Below, one piece after another: positions 41,635 to 50,505 of a DNA stretch of 64,000 bases (position 1 is the stretch's first letter; each line of letters begins with the position of its first letter). This DNA is from JOPF133 sp052144935. GTDB taxonomy: Bacteria; Acidobacteriota; Terriglobia; Bryobacterales; Bryobacteraceae. Made by a program: the position numbers and the translations under genes. The DNA lies in contig JBKQPR010000296.1 in NCBI GenBank assembly GCA_052144935.1, positions 1 through 64,000 of the forward strand, read 5' to 3'. Under the pieces are notes generated by a model. The model saw nothing but the letters and a program-made list of their open reading frames with translations, made no database searches and had not been told where the DNA came from.

Positions 41635-42942
41635 ATGGGACCGGAGGCACTGGCTCACCAGGTGGTGTCGAAATTGCGAGCCGCGGGGCACCAGGCGTTC
41701 CTGGTGGGCGGCTGCGTCCGCGACCTGCTTCTGGGTATCGCGCCCAAGGATTTCGACGTGGCCACCGATGCCCGGCCGGATCGGATCATGGACCTTTTCC
41801 CGCGATCGGGGCAGGTGGGCGCGCATTTCGGAGTGGTGCTGGTGCGCGACGACTTCGCCCAGGTGGAGGTGGCCACCTTTCGCAGCGATCTGGACTATAC
41901 CGATGGCCGGCGCCCCGGCGCGGTGCATTTCGAGAGCGACCCGCAACAGGATGTGCTGCGCCGCGACTTCACCATCAACGGTCTGCTCATGGATCCCCAA
42001 AACTGCGCGGTGCTGGACCTGGTGGGAGGCCGCGCCGATCTGGAAAACCGGCTGGTGCGAGCCATCGGCGACCCCGGCGCGCGCTTCCGCGAGGACCATC
42101 TGCGGCTGCTGAGAGCCGTACGTTTCGCAGCCCGGCTGGGATTCCAGATCGAGGCCGCCACGTTCCAGGCCATCCGGCGCCACCATGGCCTGATCGCCAG
42201 AGTCTCAGCCGAGCGTGTGCGCGACGAATTGGTCCGCATTCTCACCGAGGGCGGCGCCGAGCGCGGCTTCGAGATGCTCGACGCCACCGGCCTGTTGGCC
42301 GTACTGCTTCCCGAGGTGGCGGCCATGAAAGGCGTGGAGCAGCCGCCCCAATACCATCCCGAAGGCGACGTCTGGGTGCATACCCTGCTCCTGCTGCGCA
42401 ACCTGGATCACCCAACACCCACCCTGGCACTGGGCGCGCTGCTGCATGACGTGGGTAAGCCACCCACCTTTCGTGTGGCCGGGCGCATCCGCTTCGACGG
42501 GCACGTGGAGGAGGGCGTGAAACTGGCCCACGGCATTCTCACCCGGCTGCGCTTCTCGCGCGAAGAGATCCAGCAGGTGGAAGCCCTGGTGGCCAATCAC
42601 ATGAAATTCAAAGACGTGCCTCGCATGAAAGAGAGCACCCTGAAGCGTTTCCTGCGCCTGCCGAAATTTGTGGAGCACCTGGAGCTGCACCGTCTGGATT
42701 GCCTGGCTAGCCATAAGGACTTCGAAAACTACGCCATGGTGCGCCGCAAACGAGCCGAGTGCCCAGAGGAGCACCTGCGCCCCGCGCGGCTCCTGACGGG
42801 CGCCGACCTGATCGCGGCGGGCTATCGTCCCGGCCCGCGGTTTTCCGAAATGCTGACGTCAGCCGAGGACGCCCAGTTGGAGGGGCTCATCCACACCACG
42901 GAGGAAGCCCTGGCGCTGGTGCGGGCGAGATTTCCGCAGTAG
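41635..42942 (+). CDS. cca: CCA-adding enzyme / poly(A) polymerase family tRNA nucleotidyltransferase
   Basis: A 435-residue class II nucleotidyltransferase. FLVGGCVRDLLLG-x3-KDFDVATDA (about 22-44) holds the metal-binding DxD, followed by RRDFTINGLLMDP and the nucleotide-selecting EDHLRLLRAVRFAARLGF. A C-terminal HD phosphohydrolase domain contains LLHDVGK (about 266) and later VANHMKFKDVP. HD-containing members both add CCA to tRNA 3' ends and repair them. The family also contains poly(A) polymerases, which sequence cannot exclude here. Confidence 0.88.
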   Translation: MGPEALAHQVVSKLRAAGHQAFLVGGCVRDLLLGIAPKDFDVATDARPDRIMDLFPRSGQVGAHFGVVLVRDDFAQVEVATFRSDLDYTDGRRPGAVHFESDPQQDVLRRDFTINGLLMDPQNCAVLDLVGGRADLENRLVRAIGDPGARFREDHLRLLRAVRFAARLGFQIEAATFQAIRRHHGLIARVSAERVRDELVRILTEGGAERGFEMLDATGLLAVLLPEVAAMKGVEQPPQYHPEGDVWVHTLLLLRNLDHPTPTLALGALLHDVGKPPTFRVAGRIRFDGHVEEGVKLAHGILTRLRFSREEIQQVEALVANHMKFKDVPRMKESTLKRFLRLPKFVEHLELHRLDCLASHKDFENYAMVRRKRAECPEEHLRPARLLTGADLIAAGYRPGPRFSEMLTSAEDAQLEGLIHTTEEALALVRARFPQ

Positions 42943-42998
42943 AAGCGGCCGGAAATGAAGGCAACTAGTTCACCGTGCGCATGGCATATCGGTGAATC

Positions 42999-45134
42999 TT
43001 ACTTCACGCAGATCGTCGCTCCGGCCTGGGTGCGATGGGAGGCGGTGGCAGCACCGATCGACGCGGTGATCGAAATCGTGGAACCGGTTGCCACGGTGGG
43101 CGGTATGATGGCGTTGATCTGCACCAGTCCGTCTATCGAGCCGGGGGAAGTTCCGGCATAAGTGACCACGGCTGGCTGGCCGCCGATATCGACTCGCCAC
43201 GTTTGGTCGCCCAAGGGCACGGGCGTTGCAGTCGCCACCATGCCGTCTTGCTGCACCGGGGGTGTGGCCAGTTCCCCCATCCCCGTGGCGAAAATCTGGA
43301 TTGTGGAGCCGCGCGCCGCTGCGTTCTTGGATCCGTTGATCGAATAGTCCTGGTTCAGTACGGCGGCCTGTCCCTGCCCCAGGCCGGTAAATGTGAAAAT
43401 CCCTGGATCTTCCGGGAGAACCGTTACCGTCATGACCGGCGTTTCGGCGATGTTGGTCGCGCCGCCAGCGGGGGTCGTCGAAACGATCGCCTGCATGGTG
43501 GCGGTCTGGGTCGAGGTCTGCAGGGCCTGCTCCACCTCGTACGGGACAATGGCGTTGATCTGGTTACTTGTGAACATAATGATGGGCGCGTTGACCTGAA
43601 TCGGAGTAGCTGCGGCGGGCGGCACGGGAGGGGGCGTGTAGGTGAAAACGACCGACACTCCTACGCTGGAAGTAGTGCTGTTATAGGTCAACAGGTCTTG
43701 GTAATACAGCGGCGGCGGACTGGCATTCCCTAACGCGTTCACGGGCGTCGCCGTGGTCACGGCGGACGGTCCCAGATTTTGTCCGAAAATGGAGATGATT
43801 TCCCGCGGCGCCACGGTGGTGGGATAGGGATTCCCGGGCGGGTTCGGATTGGTTCCCGTTCCGGTGAATACCGAGGTGGGCAAATAGCTGGCTGCGTTGA
43901 CCACAGAGGTAATGGATGGCAGCGTCGGATCGGTCACAAGGAGGGTGTCGGAGGCGACTTGTGGCTGCGGGTTTGTCGGCGTCGCTGGATTATTCACGGA
44001 AACCGTCCATTGGATTCCCGCCGGGGTCGCCGGCGGCCCCACCTGGGCGGTTGGATACACTGCGCCCTCATACGCCGGAGTGAAATACGCCAGGTTTACA
44101 GTCGCCTGCAGCACCGTGCGGCTCAGCAGCGTGGTTGTCACACCGGGCGAACCGACGGGTGTATTGCTGCCCAGTTGCAAAGTGACTACCGAGGTGTTGA
44201 AGAAATTGTCGCCGTAAAGCGTGAACACCGGATTCACCGCCGGATCCGCCACGATGGTGTTCGGGTATATTGAATTCAGTACCGGAAGGCCGGCCGAGAC
44301 AATCAGATCCACCAGGACCACCCAAGTGCCGTTGACCGGATTGTTGGCGGCAATCGTGATCTGCCCCGCATAACTTCCGGGGTTGAGGGTCTGTAGCGTG
44401 GGCAAGTCGGCGGTGATGCACAAAGGTGCGTAGGATCCCGTGTTGGCCACACCGCTGGTTGCCGTGGTGGGCAATTGTCCCGAGCTGTTGACCCGCACCC
44501 ACACGGCGCTGGTGCCGCTGCTCCCCGTGCTTTTGACATTGGCCACGGTCACGTTGAACGGGATGATCCCGCCGTTCGAAGACACGTCCAGTTCCATGTT
44601 GCAGGCCGGGGCAGTCGCGGGTGGCGGGACCGTGGTCGTGGCCGCCCCGGTGGTGTAGCTGAACGTCACGATGGGCGAAGGGCTGCCCGAACCCGCCGGC
44701 GTATAGTAAGGCGCGGATTGGGGCGAGGTCACGAGCAAGTTGGGCGGCAGATTCGAAATGGTCAAGGTCACCGCAATGGTTGCGGCAGCATGGCTGGTGG
44801 GGCTGGTATCGACGCCGATACTAGTAGCATAACTGCCGGGAGCCAGCCCCGTGGGGTTGACGCTGACTGTAAGCGTCAGCGGCGCGGAGCCACCGAGGGG
44901 CGTGACGGCGGCCCAATTATCGGGCGCGGTGACGACGAGGGGCAGGCTGGCCGAGGCAGCCGGCAGCGTGATTTTGACGGTGGCAGCCGCCGGGAGAGTC
45001 GTGCTGTTCACCGTATAGCTGAAACTCAAGGTGCTGGGAGTGGCTGTCGGACCAACGGTCTGAGCGCTGGCGCAGCAGGCGCAGGCGAGCCACGCGGCCA
45101 GCAGGATTGCCGATTGTGGAACGAACTTCCTCAT
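42999..45134 (-). CDS. Secreted protein with Solibacter-type C-terminal domain (TIGR03437)
   Basis: A 711-residue exported protein. Signal peptide: FVPQSAILLAAWLACACCAS. The N-terminal half consists of Ig-like or BACON-like beta domains (STLSFSYTVNSTTLPAAATV and similar) and an IPT/TIG-like repeat (LNSIYPNTIVADPAVNPVFT). The last 250 residues are the TIGR03437 domain: VNAASYLPTSVFTGTG, IISIFGQNLGPSA, INAIVPYEVEQAL, GSTIQIFATGMGELATPPVQ and the end GLVQINAIIPPTVATGSTIS. The domain is characteristic of Solibacter-like acidobacteria and its role is unknown; surface adhesion is a guess. The start at 45134 begins the signal peptide. Confidence 0.88.
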   Translation of the reverse strand: MRKFVPQSAILLAAWLACACCASAQTVGPTATPSTLSFSYTVNSTTLPAAATVKITLPAASASLPLVVTAPDNWAAVTPLGGSAPLTLTVSVNPTGLAPGSYATSIGVDTSPTSHAAATIAVTLTISNLPPNLLVTSPQSAPYYTPAGSGSPSPIVTFSYTTGAATTTVPPPATAPACNMELDVSSNGGIIPFNVTVANVKSTGSSGTSAVWVRVNSSGQLPTTATSGVANTGSYAPLCITADLPTLQTLNPGSYAGQITIAANNPVNGTWVVLVDLIVSAGLPVLNSIYPNTIVADPAVNPVFTLYGDNFFNTSVVTLQLGSNTPVGSPGVTTTLLSRTVLQATVNLAYFTPAYEGAVYPTAQVGPPATPAGIQWTVSVNNPATPTNPQPQVASDTLLVTDPTLPSITSVVNAASYLPTSVFTGTGTNPNPPGNPYPTTVAPREIISIFGQNLGPSAVTTATPVNALGNASPPPLYYQDLLTYNSTTSSVGVSVVFTYTPPPVPPAAATPIQVNAPIIMFTSNQINAIVPYEVEQALQTSTQTATMQAIVSTTPAGGATNIAETPVMTVTVLPEDPGIFTFTGLGQGQAAVLNQDYSINGSKNAAARGSTIQIFATGMGELATPPVQQDGMVATATPVPLGDQTWRVDIGGQPAVVTYAGTSPGSIDGLVQINAIIPPTVATGSTISITASIGAATASHRTQAGATICVK

Positions 45135-45438
45135 GTCTTGTTTATCGGCAGAGTGCCAGCGGAACTTTAGGGTGCCCGGCCTGGCAAAAGAATTCGGAGC
45201 GGGCGGCCGGGCGCCGGAATGGAGGTTCACCACCTGCGGCATGGGTAAAGAAGACAACTGAAGCCGGACTCGAGGGATTCGACAACCGTAAGCTGGGATG
45301 CGCGAATGAATTGAGGTAGCGCCAGGCTGCCCGCCCGCTGCTTTGAGTCATTACAAGGGACTTATCGGCAGATTTCCGGAAACCTTTAGAGCGCTCCTGC
45401 GCGTTCCGCCGCCAAGCCCCGTGTTATGCTGAATCCGG
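45135..45438. other. Divergent intergenic region
   Basis: This 304-base gap separates the TIGR03437 gene and the sugar transferase gene. The 11-mer TTATCGGCAGA occurs at 45139-45149 and again at 45362-45372 in the same orientation, near each gene start. It might be a shared regulatory site, but two copies are weak evidence. Confidence 0.3.
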
Positions 45439-46854
45439 ATGTTCGCCCGTCAGCGTAAGGCTCGTGTTTTGTTCGCGCTTTCGGACATTGCCGTGGCCGC
45501 CGTGGCCTTCGAGGCGGCCTATCGGACGCGCGCCCCCCTGCATCTGAAATACGAGTTCTACCTGACCGTGCAGGGCGTAGCCCTGGTTTTGGGCTTTTCG
45601 CTGGTCGCCTGGGTAGCGATCGGGCTATGGCTGGGGATTTACGAGAAGCTGGATTCCGGCCACCCCCGCATTATTTTGTGGGATTCGTTCCGCCAGTGCT
45701 TTTATGGCGGAATCTGCCTGGTGCTGTTCGAGTATTTGCTGAGGCTCGACCTGAGCCGTTTCTTCCTGGCCCTGTTTACGGTCTACACATGGATTCTGCT
45801 GCTGTTGTTTCGCCTGGTGGCGGGGCGCTTGGTGGGAATCATCCGCCGCGAATTCTCGGCCCCCATTTACGTGATGGTGGTGGGCACCGGAGAGCGCGCC
45901 ATCCGCATGGCCAGGACGCTGGAGCGCTCCGTGGAATACGGCGTTCGCCTGCGCGGTTTTCTGAGCGAGAAAGGCGGCCCGGAGGCGCCCTCCGAGATCG
46001 CTCTGGGGGCCATTTATCCGGTGCGTCCGGTGGCGGAGTTGCCGGCCATCCTGCGGCAGCACGTAGTGGACGAGATCGTCTTCGCGGTGGGCAGCGAAGG
46101 CCTGGCGGATCTCGAAGAGGTGTTTCTGCTGTGCGATGAGGAGGGCGTTCGGACGCGCCTAGCGGTGGATTTCTTCCCGCACGTCAACAGCACGGTCTCG
46201 CTGGATCGCCTTGGCGCCACCCCGTTGCTGACTTTTTCGGCCGCGCCGTACGATGAGATCCGGCTGCTGATCAAGCGCACCATGGATGTCGCCCTGGCCG
46301 CCGCGGGCCTGGTGGTGCTGGCGCCGTTTATGGCGCTGGTTGCGGCGCTGATTCGCCTGACCTCGCCGGGCCCGGCCATTTTCCGCCAGGTGCGCTGCGG
46401 CCTCAACGGGCGCCGTTTCCTTTTCTATAAATTCCGCTCGATGTGCGAAAACGCCGAGGAATTGAAGCCGGCGGTGGCCCATTTGAATACCCGCGAAACG
46501 GCCTTCAAGATCCCGGACGACCCGCGCCTGACGCCCCTGGGCCGCTATCTGCGCAAGTTTTCGATCGACGAATGGCCGCAGTTGTGGAACGTGCTGCGCG
46601 GCGATATGTCGCTGGTGGGGCCGCGGCCCGCCGTGCCCAGTGAAGTGGAGCACTACCAGCGCTGGCAGCGGCGGCGTCTGCGGATGCGGCCCGGACTGAC
46701 CTGCATCTCGGCGGTTTCGGGCCGCGACGCCGTGGATTTCGAGACCTGGATGAAGATGGATATGCAGTACATTGATACTTGGTCGCTGGCGCTCGACTGG
46801 AAGATTCTGCTGCGAACCATACCCCGCGTCCTGACGGGCCGCGGGGCCAATTGA
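45439..46854 (+). CDS. Polyprenyl-phosphate sugar-1-phosphate transferase (WbaP/WcaJ type)
   Basis: A 471-residue membrane enzyme that starts exopolysaccharide or O-antigen repeat units by placing a sugar phosphate on undecaprenyl phosphate. Four or five N-terminal helices (about 10-135) are followed by a Rossmann-like CoA-binding-type domain (MVVGTGERAIRMARTLERSV, about 147-166). The C-terminal catalytic domain has one helix (LAAAGLVVLAPFMALVAALI) and the signature FYKFRSMCENAEEL, RKFSIDEWPQLWNVLRGDMS and GPRPAVPSEVEHY. Full length for the family. It is followed at 13 bases by a phosphoribosyltransferase gene. Confidence 0.92.
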   Translation: MFARQRKARVLFALSDIAVAAVAFEAAYRTRAPLHLKYEFYLTVQGVALVLGFSLVAWVAIGLWLGIYEKLDSGHPRIILWDSFRQCFYGGICLVLFEYLLRLDLSRFFLALFTVYTWILLLLFRLVAGRLVGIIRREFSAPIYVMVVGTGERAIRMARTLERSVEYGVRLRGFLSEKGGPEAPSEIALGAIYPVRPVAELPAILRQHVVDEIVFAVGSEGLADLEEVFLLCDEEGVRTRLAVDFFPHVNSTVSLDRLGATPLLTFSAAPYDEIRLLIKRTMDVALAAAGLVVLAPFMALVAALIRLTSPGPAIFRQVRCGLNGRRFLFYKFRSMCENAEELKPAVAHLNTRETAFKIPDDPRLTPLGRYLRKFSIDEWPQLWNVLRGDMSLVGPRPAVPSEVEHYQRWQRRRLRMRPGLTCISAVSGRDAVDFETWMKMDMQYIDTWSLALDWKILLRTIPRVLTGRGAN

Positions 46855-46867
46855 AGGGACCTAACCG

Positions 46868-47482
46868 ATGCACCTGATTCCCACTCAAGACGAGGTGGTC
46901 GCCGTGTTGCGCGACACCGGAGCCCTCCGTGACGGCCATTTTGAGTATCCCACCGGTCTCCATTCGAACGAATACCTGCAAGTGCCGCTGGCCCTGCGGC
47001 GCTATCAGCATCAGCGGATGCTCTCGGTGGGGCTGAGCCGGCTGCTGCGGGCCAATTCCGAGATCCGCGCCATCATGCCCGAACTGTCCATCGTGGTGCC
47101 GGCCACGGCCGGGCTGCCAGTGGCCTACGGGGTATGCGAGGCGATCCGCGCCAAACAGGTTTATTGGGCCGAGAGGGAGCGCGACGACCAGCCGCTGCGG
47201 TTCCGGCAATTCGTGGAGCCGCAGCCGGGCGAACCGGTGCTGCTGGTGGACGACATCCTGCGTAGCGGAAGCAAGCTGACGGCGCTCAAGGGCCTGTTGG
47301 ACGCCGCCGGGGCGAAAGTTGTGGGCCTGGCGGTGATTATCTACCAGCCTACGCCCGATACCCTGGACTTCGGCTCGCTGCCGCTCTACTACCTCGCCAA
47401 GCTGGATGCCAGCTATTACGTGCATGGGACGGCCTGCGCGCTGTGCAAGAGGGGCGAACCCTTGGAGAAGGTCTGGGTGTAG
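46868..47482 (+). CDS. Orotate phosphoribosyltransferase-like protein
   Basis: A 204-residue type I phosphoribosyltransferase. The PRPP-binding motif VLLVDDILRSGSKLTAL (about 124-140) is intact and the N-terminal part (ALRDGHFEYPTGLHSNEYLQ) resembles orotate phosphoribosyltransferases. The C-terminus CALCKRGEPLEKVW is seen in a PyrE-like subgroup whose substrate is not certain. It may form one transcript with the upstream sugar transferase, though the functions are unrelated. Confidence 0.8.
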   Translation: MHLIPTQDEVVAVLRDTGALRDGHFEYPTGLHSNEYLQVPLALRRYQHQRMLSVGLSRLLRANSEIRAIMPELSIVVPATAGLPVAYGVCEAIRAKQVYWAERERDDQPLRFRQFVEPQPGEPVLLVDDILRSGSKLTALKGLLDAAGAKVVGLAVIIYQPTPDTLDFGSLPLYYLAKLDASYYVHGTACALCKRGEPLEKVWV

Positions 47483-47671
47483 AGGCGCGTGCGCCGCGGC
47501 GGGCCGGGAAGGCTGCTCAATGATGGTGCAGAGTGTGACAACCTCGTTACATGCCGGTGTTTGACGGCCCGGCGACACCCTATTTTCCACAGCTTTTTCA
47601 GCGGTCCGGAGGAAAATAGAGAGAAAACCGCCAATGATGCTACATTGATTACGGTTCGGTCACGGAAGCGT

Positions 47672-48208
47672 ATGCGGAAACTCGGCTTTTGGATCTGTCT
47701 CTGTGGGATGCCGCTGGGAGCCCAGACTGGGGATGGCGAAAAGCTGGCGCCTTACTATCCCACGCCTGGAGCCATCGTCGAGAGAATGCTGCAACTGGGC
47801 GGGCTGAAAGCGGGCGAGAAGGTCTTCGATCTGGGGTCGGGCGATGGCCGGATTGTGATCATGGCGGCCCAGCGGTTTCATGCCGATGCGGTGGGTGTGG
47901 AACTGGACCGCGACCTGGTGAAAGTGAGCCTGGCCAAGATCCAAAAGCTGGGCCTGGAAAAAAGCGCTCGCATTATTAACGGCGACCTGCTAAAGCAAAA
48001 CTACAGCTCCGCCGATCTAGTAACCGTATACTTGCTGCCGGCGGCGATCGACAGCAAAGTGCAGCCTTTGCTCGATAGGCAATTGAAGAAGGGCGCGCGC
48101 GTTGTGGCCCATGATTTCGAGTTCCGGAGCTGGACCCCCGACAAGGTGGAGAGCATACCCGACGACGGGGAGGGCCGCAGCCACACCCTATTCTTATACC
48201 GGAAGTGA
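47672..48208 (+). CDS. Class I SAM-dependent methyltransferase with an N-terminal signal-like segment
   Basis: A 178-residue protein with a methyltransferase fold: YYPTPGAIVERMLQLGGLK, the SAM-binding KVFDLGSGDGRIVIMAA (about 48-64) and the acidic ribose-binding VGVELDRD (about 73-80). The first 20 residues, MRKLGFWICLCGMPLGAQT, look like a signal peptide. The start follows GGAAGCG. SAM is not known to be available in the periplasm, so either the segment is a membrane anchor or the exported fold has another role. Its TGA shares one base with the next gene's ATG. Confidence 0.8.
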   Translation: MRKLGFWICLCGMPLGAQTGDGEKLAPYYPTPGAIVERMLQLGGLKAGEKVFDLGSGDGRIVIMAAQRFHADAVGVELDRDLVKVSLAKIQKLGLEKSARIINGDLLKQNYSSADLVTVYLLPAAIDSKVQPLLDRQLKKGARVVAHDFEFRSWTPDKVESIPDDGEGRSHTLFLYRK

Positions 48209-49362
48209 TGGTGGTGTTATTTCCTCCCAATTTTGCCTGGCGGCCCTATACCGCTCGGGCGCGGGTTCTGTTGACATCGGTGGGCCTGGCGGTGGTGTTT
48301 TTGGCGCTGCCGGACGCCTCCATCCCGCTGCGCGCCGTGATGGCGCTGTTTGTGGCTTACGCGTTGGCTTTGGCGATCCACCCGAAGGGGCCATCGCGCA
48401 TGGCCGGGCTGTTGATCCTGTTCGCCGACGCGGTTTATTTCCTGGTGCTGGCCAGCTTCGCGACCGAACGCCTGCAGTGGATGGCGGCGGTGTTTTTCCT
48501 GTTCCTGGCCACCGAAGGTCTGGCGTTTTATTCTCCCGTGGAGGTCGCGGTAATCACCGGCATCAGCGCGATTTTCTGCGCCGTATTGCCCAATACTTCC
48601 AACCGGATTCTGGAGCCCACGGTGCTGGTGGCGGGCGCCTTGGCATGCGGTTTCGCGGTGAGCAGAGAGCGGCTGCTCAACCAGGTGCGCGCGCTCGAAG
48701 CCAAGCTGGAGGAGACCCGCCAGGCGGTTGACAGAGCCCGCGACGGGGAGCGGGTACGGATCGCCGCGGATTTCCACGACGGCCCTCTGCAAAGCTTCAT
48801 CAGTTTGCAGATGCGGCTGGAAATTCTGCGCAAACTGCTGGAGCGCAATTTCCAGGCCGGAATGGAGGATCTAAAGCAATTGCAGGCGCTGGCCAACACC
48901 CAGATCCGCGATCTGCGGCTATTCCTGCACAGCATGCGGCCAGTGGATGTGGACGGCGCCAATCTGGTGGCCATGGCGCGGCGCGCAGCCGAGGCCTTCC
49001 AAAAAGAAAGCGGCATCCCGGTGACCTTTGCGGGATCGGCTTCGCCGGTGGGGCTGCCGCAGGAAATGAGCAGCGAGGTATTGCAGATGCTGCGCGAGGC
49101 GCTCCACAATGTGCAAAAGCATGCCGGAGCGTCGCGCGTGGCGGTGAGCATGGAAAAGGCCGACCGGGGCCTCGAAATCGCCGTGGAGGACAACGGCCAC
49201 GGCTTCCCGTTTGCGGGAACCTATACGCTGGAGGAACTGGAACTGCTGCGGCTGGGGCCGGCCAGTTTGAAGCGGCGGGCGAGGTCGTTGAACGCGGACC
49301 TGGTGCTGGAGTCGCGGCCCGGGCGTGGCGCGGGGCTGAGGTTGCGGGTGCCGCTGCAATGA
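48208..49362 (+). CDS. NarX/LiaS-type sensor histidine kinase
   Basis: A 384-residue membrane kinase. Five to six helices span residues about 18-155 (LLTSVGLAVVFLALP, LLILFADAVYFLVLASFATE, ISAIFCAVLPN). A coiled coil follows, then HisKA_3 with the phospho-accepting His190 in ADFHDGPLQSF. The ATPase part has REALHNVQKHAG and EDNGHGFPFAG. It resembles HPK7 kinases that usually pair with LuxR-type regulators, but none is encoded next to it. The ATG at 48208 shares a base with the upstream TGA; a GTG one codon earlier is possible. Overlaps the next gene by four bases. Confidence 0.85.
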   Translation: MVVLFPPNFAWRPYTARARVLLTSVGLAVVFLALPDASIPLRAVMALFVAYALALAIHPKGPSRMAGLLILFADAVYFLVLASFATERLQWMAAVFFLFLATEGLAFYSPVEVAVITGISAIFCAVLPNTSNRILEPTVLVAGALACGFAVSRERLLNQVRALEAKLEETRQAVDRARDGERVRIAADFHDGPLQSFISLQMRLEILRKLLERNFQAGMEDLKQLQALANTQIRDLRLFLHSMRPVDVDGANLVAMARRAAEAFQKESGIPVTFAGSASPVGLPQEMSSEVLQMLREALHNVQKHAGASRVAVSMEKADRGLEIAVEDNGHGFPFAGTYTLEELELLRLGPASLKRRARSLNADLVLESRPGRGAGLRLRVPLQ

Positions 49363-50366
49363 CCCGCCGCGGCGCCCTGGCGCTGGCGGCCATCCCGTGG
49401 CTGTCCGGTTGCGGACATTATGCCGCTTTCACCTTGCCGGTCGAGCCGGGCGGTGACCCGAGTCTGAGTTTCGAGCTGGAAGCGCTACCCCAACCGGTGC
49501 TCTCGCCGGGCGCCGGATGGGATTCGCACGATGCCCTGAACCCCGCCATGGTGGACGGCCACAACATGCTTTATTCGGGATTCGATGGGCATACCTGGCG
49601 CACCGGGATGGCGACCTCCGCCGATGGGATCTTCTGGCGCAAGCACGGCATGGTGTTGGAGCCGGATGCCCGGAGTTGGGAGGGCGATTACATCGCGGCC
49701 AATGGCGCGGCGGTGTCCGATCGGGGCCAACTCTGGTACTGGTATGTGGCAGGGCCGCGCGAGCTGCCGCAAATCGGCTTGTGGAGAATGGCGGAGGAGC
49801 GGCGGGGACCGCGGAGTCCGCCGAGGAGGGAGCCGCGGCCGGTGTTGGAGGCGGGGCCGTACGGGAGTTGGGAGGAGCGCGGCGTGGCCGATCCCTACGT
49901 GATCCGCATCGGCGCATATTTTTACCTGTATTATCTGGGACAGGACCGCGCCCGCCGCCAACGCCTCGGCCTGGCGCGCTCCGCCGATGGCGTGCGGTGG
50001 GAGAAACTGCGCGCCAATCCGATCCTGGAACTGGGCGGAGCGGGAGCCTTTGACGAGAACGGGCTGGGCGAGCCGGCGGTGTGGGAGTACGGGGGTTCCT
50101 ACTGGATGCTGTACACCGGGCGGGATGCCGGCGAAAACCGGCGTCTGGGGCTGGCGCGGTCGACCGATGGCGTCGGCTGGAAGAAACTGCCGGCGGTGTT
50201 CAGCGGCGCCGAAGCCTGGGATTCGAAAGTCATGTGCGATCCGAGCGTGGTACTGGAGGGCCCGCAGATCCGGGTCTGGTTCGGCGGCGGCGACGTGGCC
50301 CGGCCGGACGAGAATCTGCACGGGCAAATCGGGCTGGCGATTCTGAAGCCGGTCGGCGGGGGGTAG
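49359..50366 (+). CDS. Lipoprotein with five-bladed glycosidase-type propeller (GH32/43/130-like)
   Basis: A 335-residue predicted lipoprotein: N-terminal RR, hydrophobic stretch and lipobox LSGC (about 15-18). The body has repeats typical of GH43/GH32/GH130-like propellers: DALNPAMVDGHNMLYSGFDG, RTGMATSADGIFWRKHG, VADPYVIRIGAYFYLYYLGQ, LGLARSADGVRWEKLRANPI, LGEPAVWEYGGSYWMLYTGR, CDPSVVLEGPQIRVWFGGGD. Acidic residues sit at the expected blade starts (VADPY, GEPAV, CDPSV). It may bind or cleave polysaccharide at the cell surface. Translationally coupled to the sensor kinase (ATGA overlap). Confidence 0.8.
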   Translation: MTRRGALALAAIPWLSGCGHYAAFTLPVEPGGDPSLSFELEALPQPVLSPGAGWDSHDALNPAMVDGHNMLYSGFDGHTWRTGMATSADGIFWRKHGMVLEPDARSWEGDYIAANGAAVSDRGQLWYWYVAGPRELPQIGLWRMAEERRGPRSPPRREPRPVLEAGPYGSWEERGVADPYVIRIGAYFYLYYLGQDRARRQRLGLARSADGVRWEKLRANPILELGGAGAFDENGLGEPAVWEYGGSYWMLYTGRDAGENRRLGLARSTDGVGWKKLPAVFSGAEAWDSKVMCDPSVVLEGPQIRVWFGGGDVARPDENLHGQIGLAILKPVGGG

Positions 50367-50374
50367 GCGCAGTC

Positions 50375-50488
50375 TTTCACCGCGGAGACGCGGAGGGCGC
50401 CGAGAAAGCGCAGAGAAAACCAATCAAGATCATTTGTGTTTTGAATTTCTCTGCGTAGTCTCTGAGATCTCCGCGTCTCCGCGGTGAA
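50375..50488. repeat. Palindromic dispersed repeat, family A, copy 2
   Basis: TTTCACCGCGGAGACGCGGA at the left (from 50375) and CTCCGCGTCTCCGCGGTGAA at the right (50469-50488) are reverse complements. The internal block TTTCTCTGCGTAGTCTCTG matches copy 1 at 5573-5674. The centre differs in length and sequence. It starts eight bases after the glycosidase-like gene and separates two convergent genes. Confidence 0.85.
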
Positions 50489-50505
50489 TCACAAGGTTCC
50501 CCACT

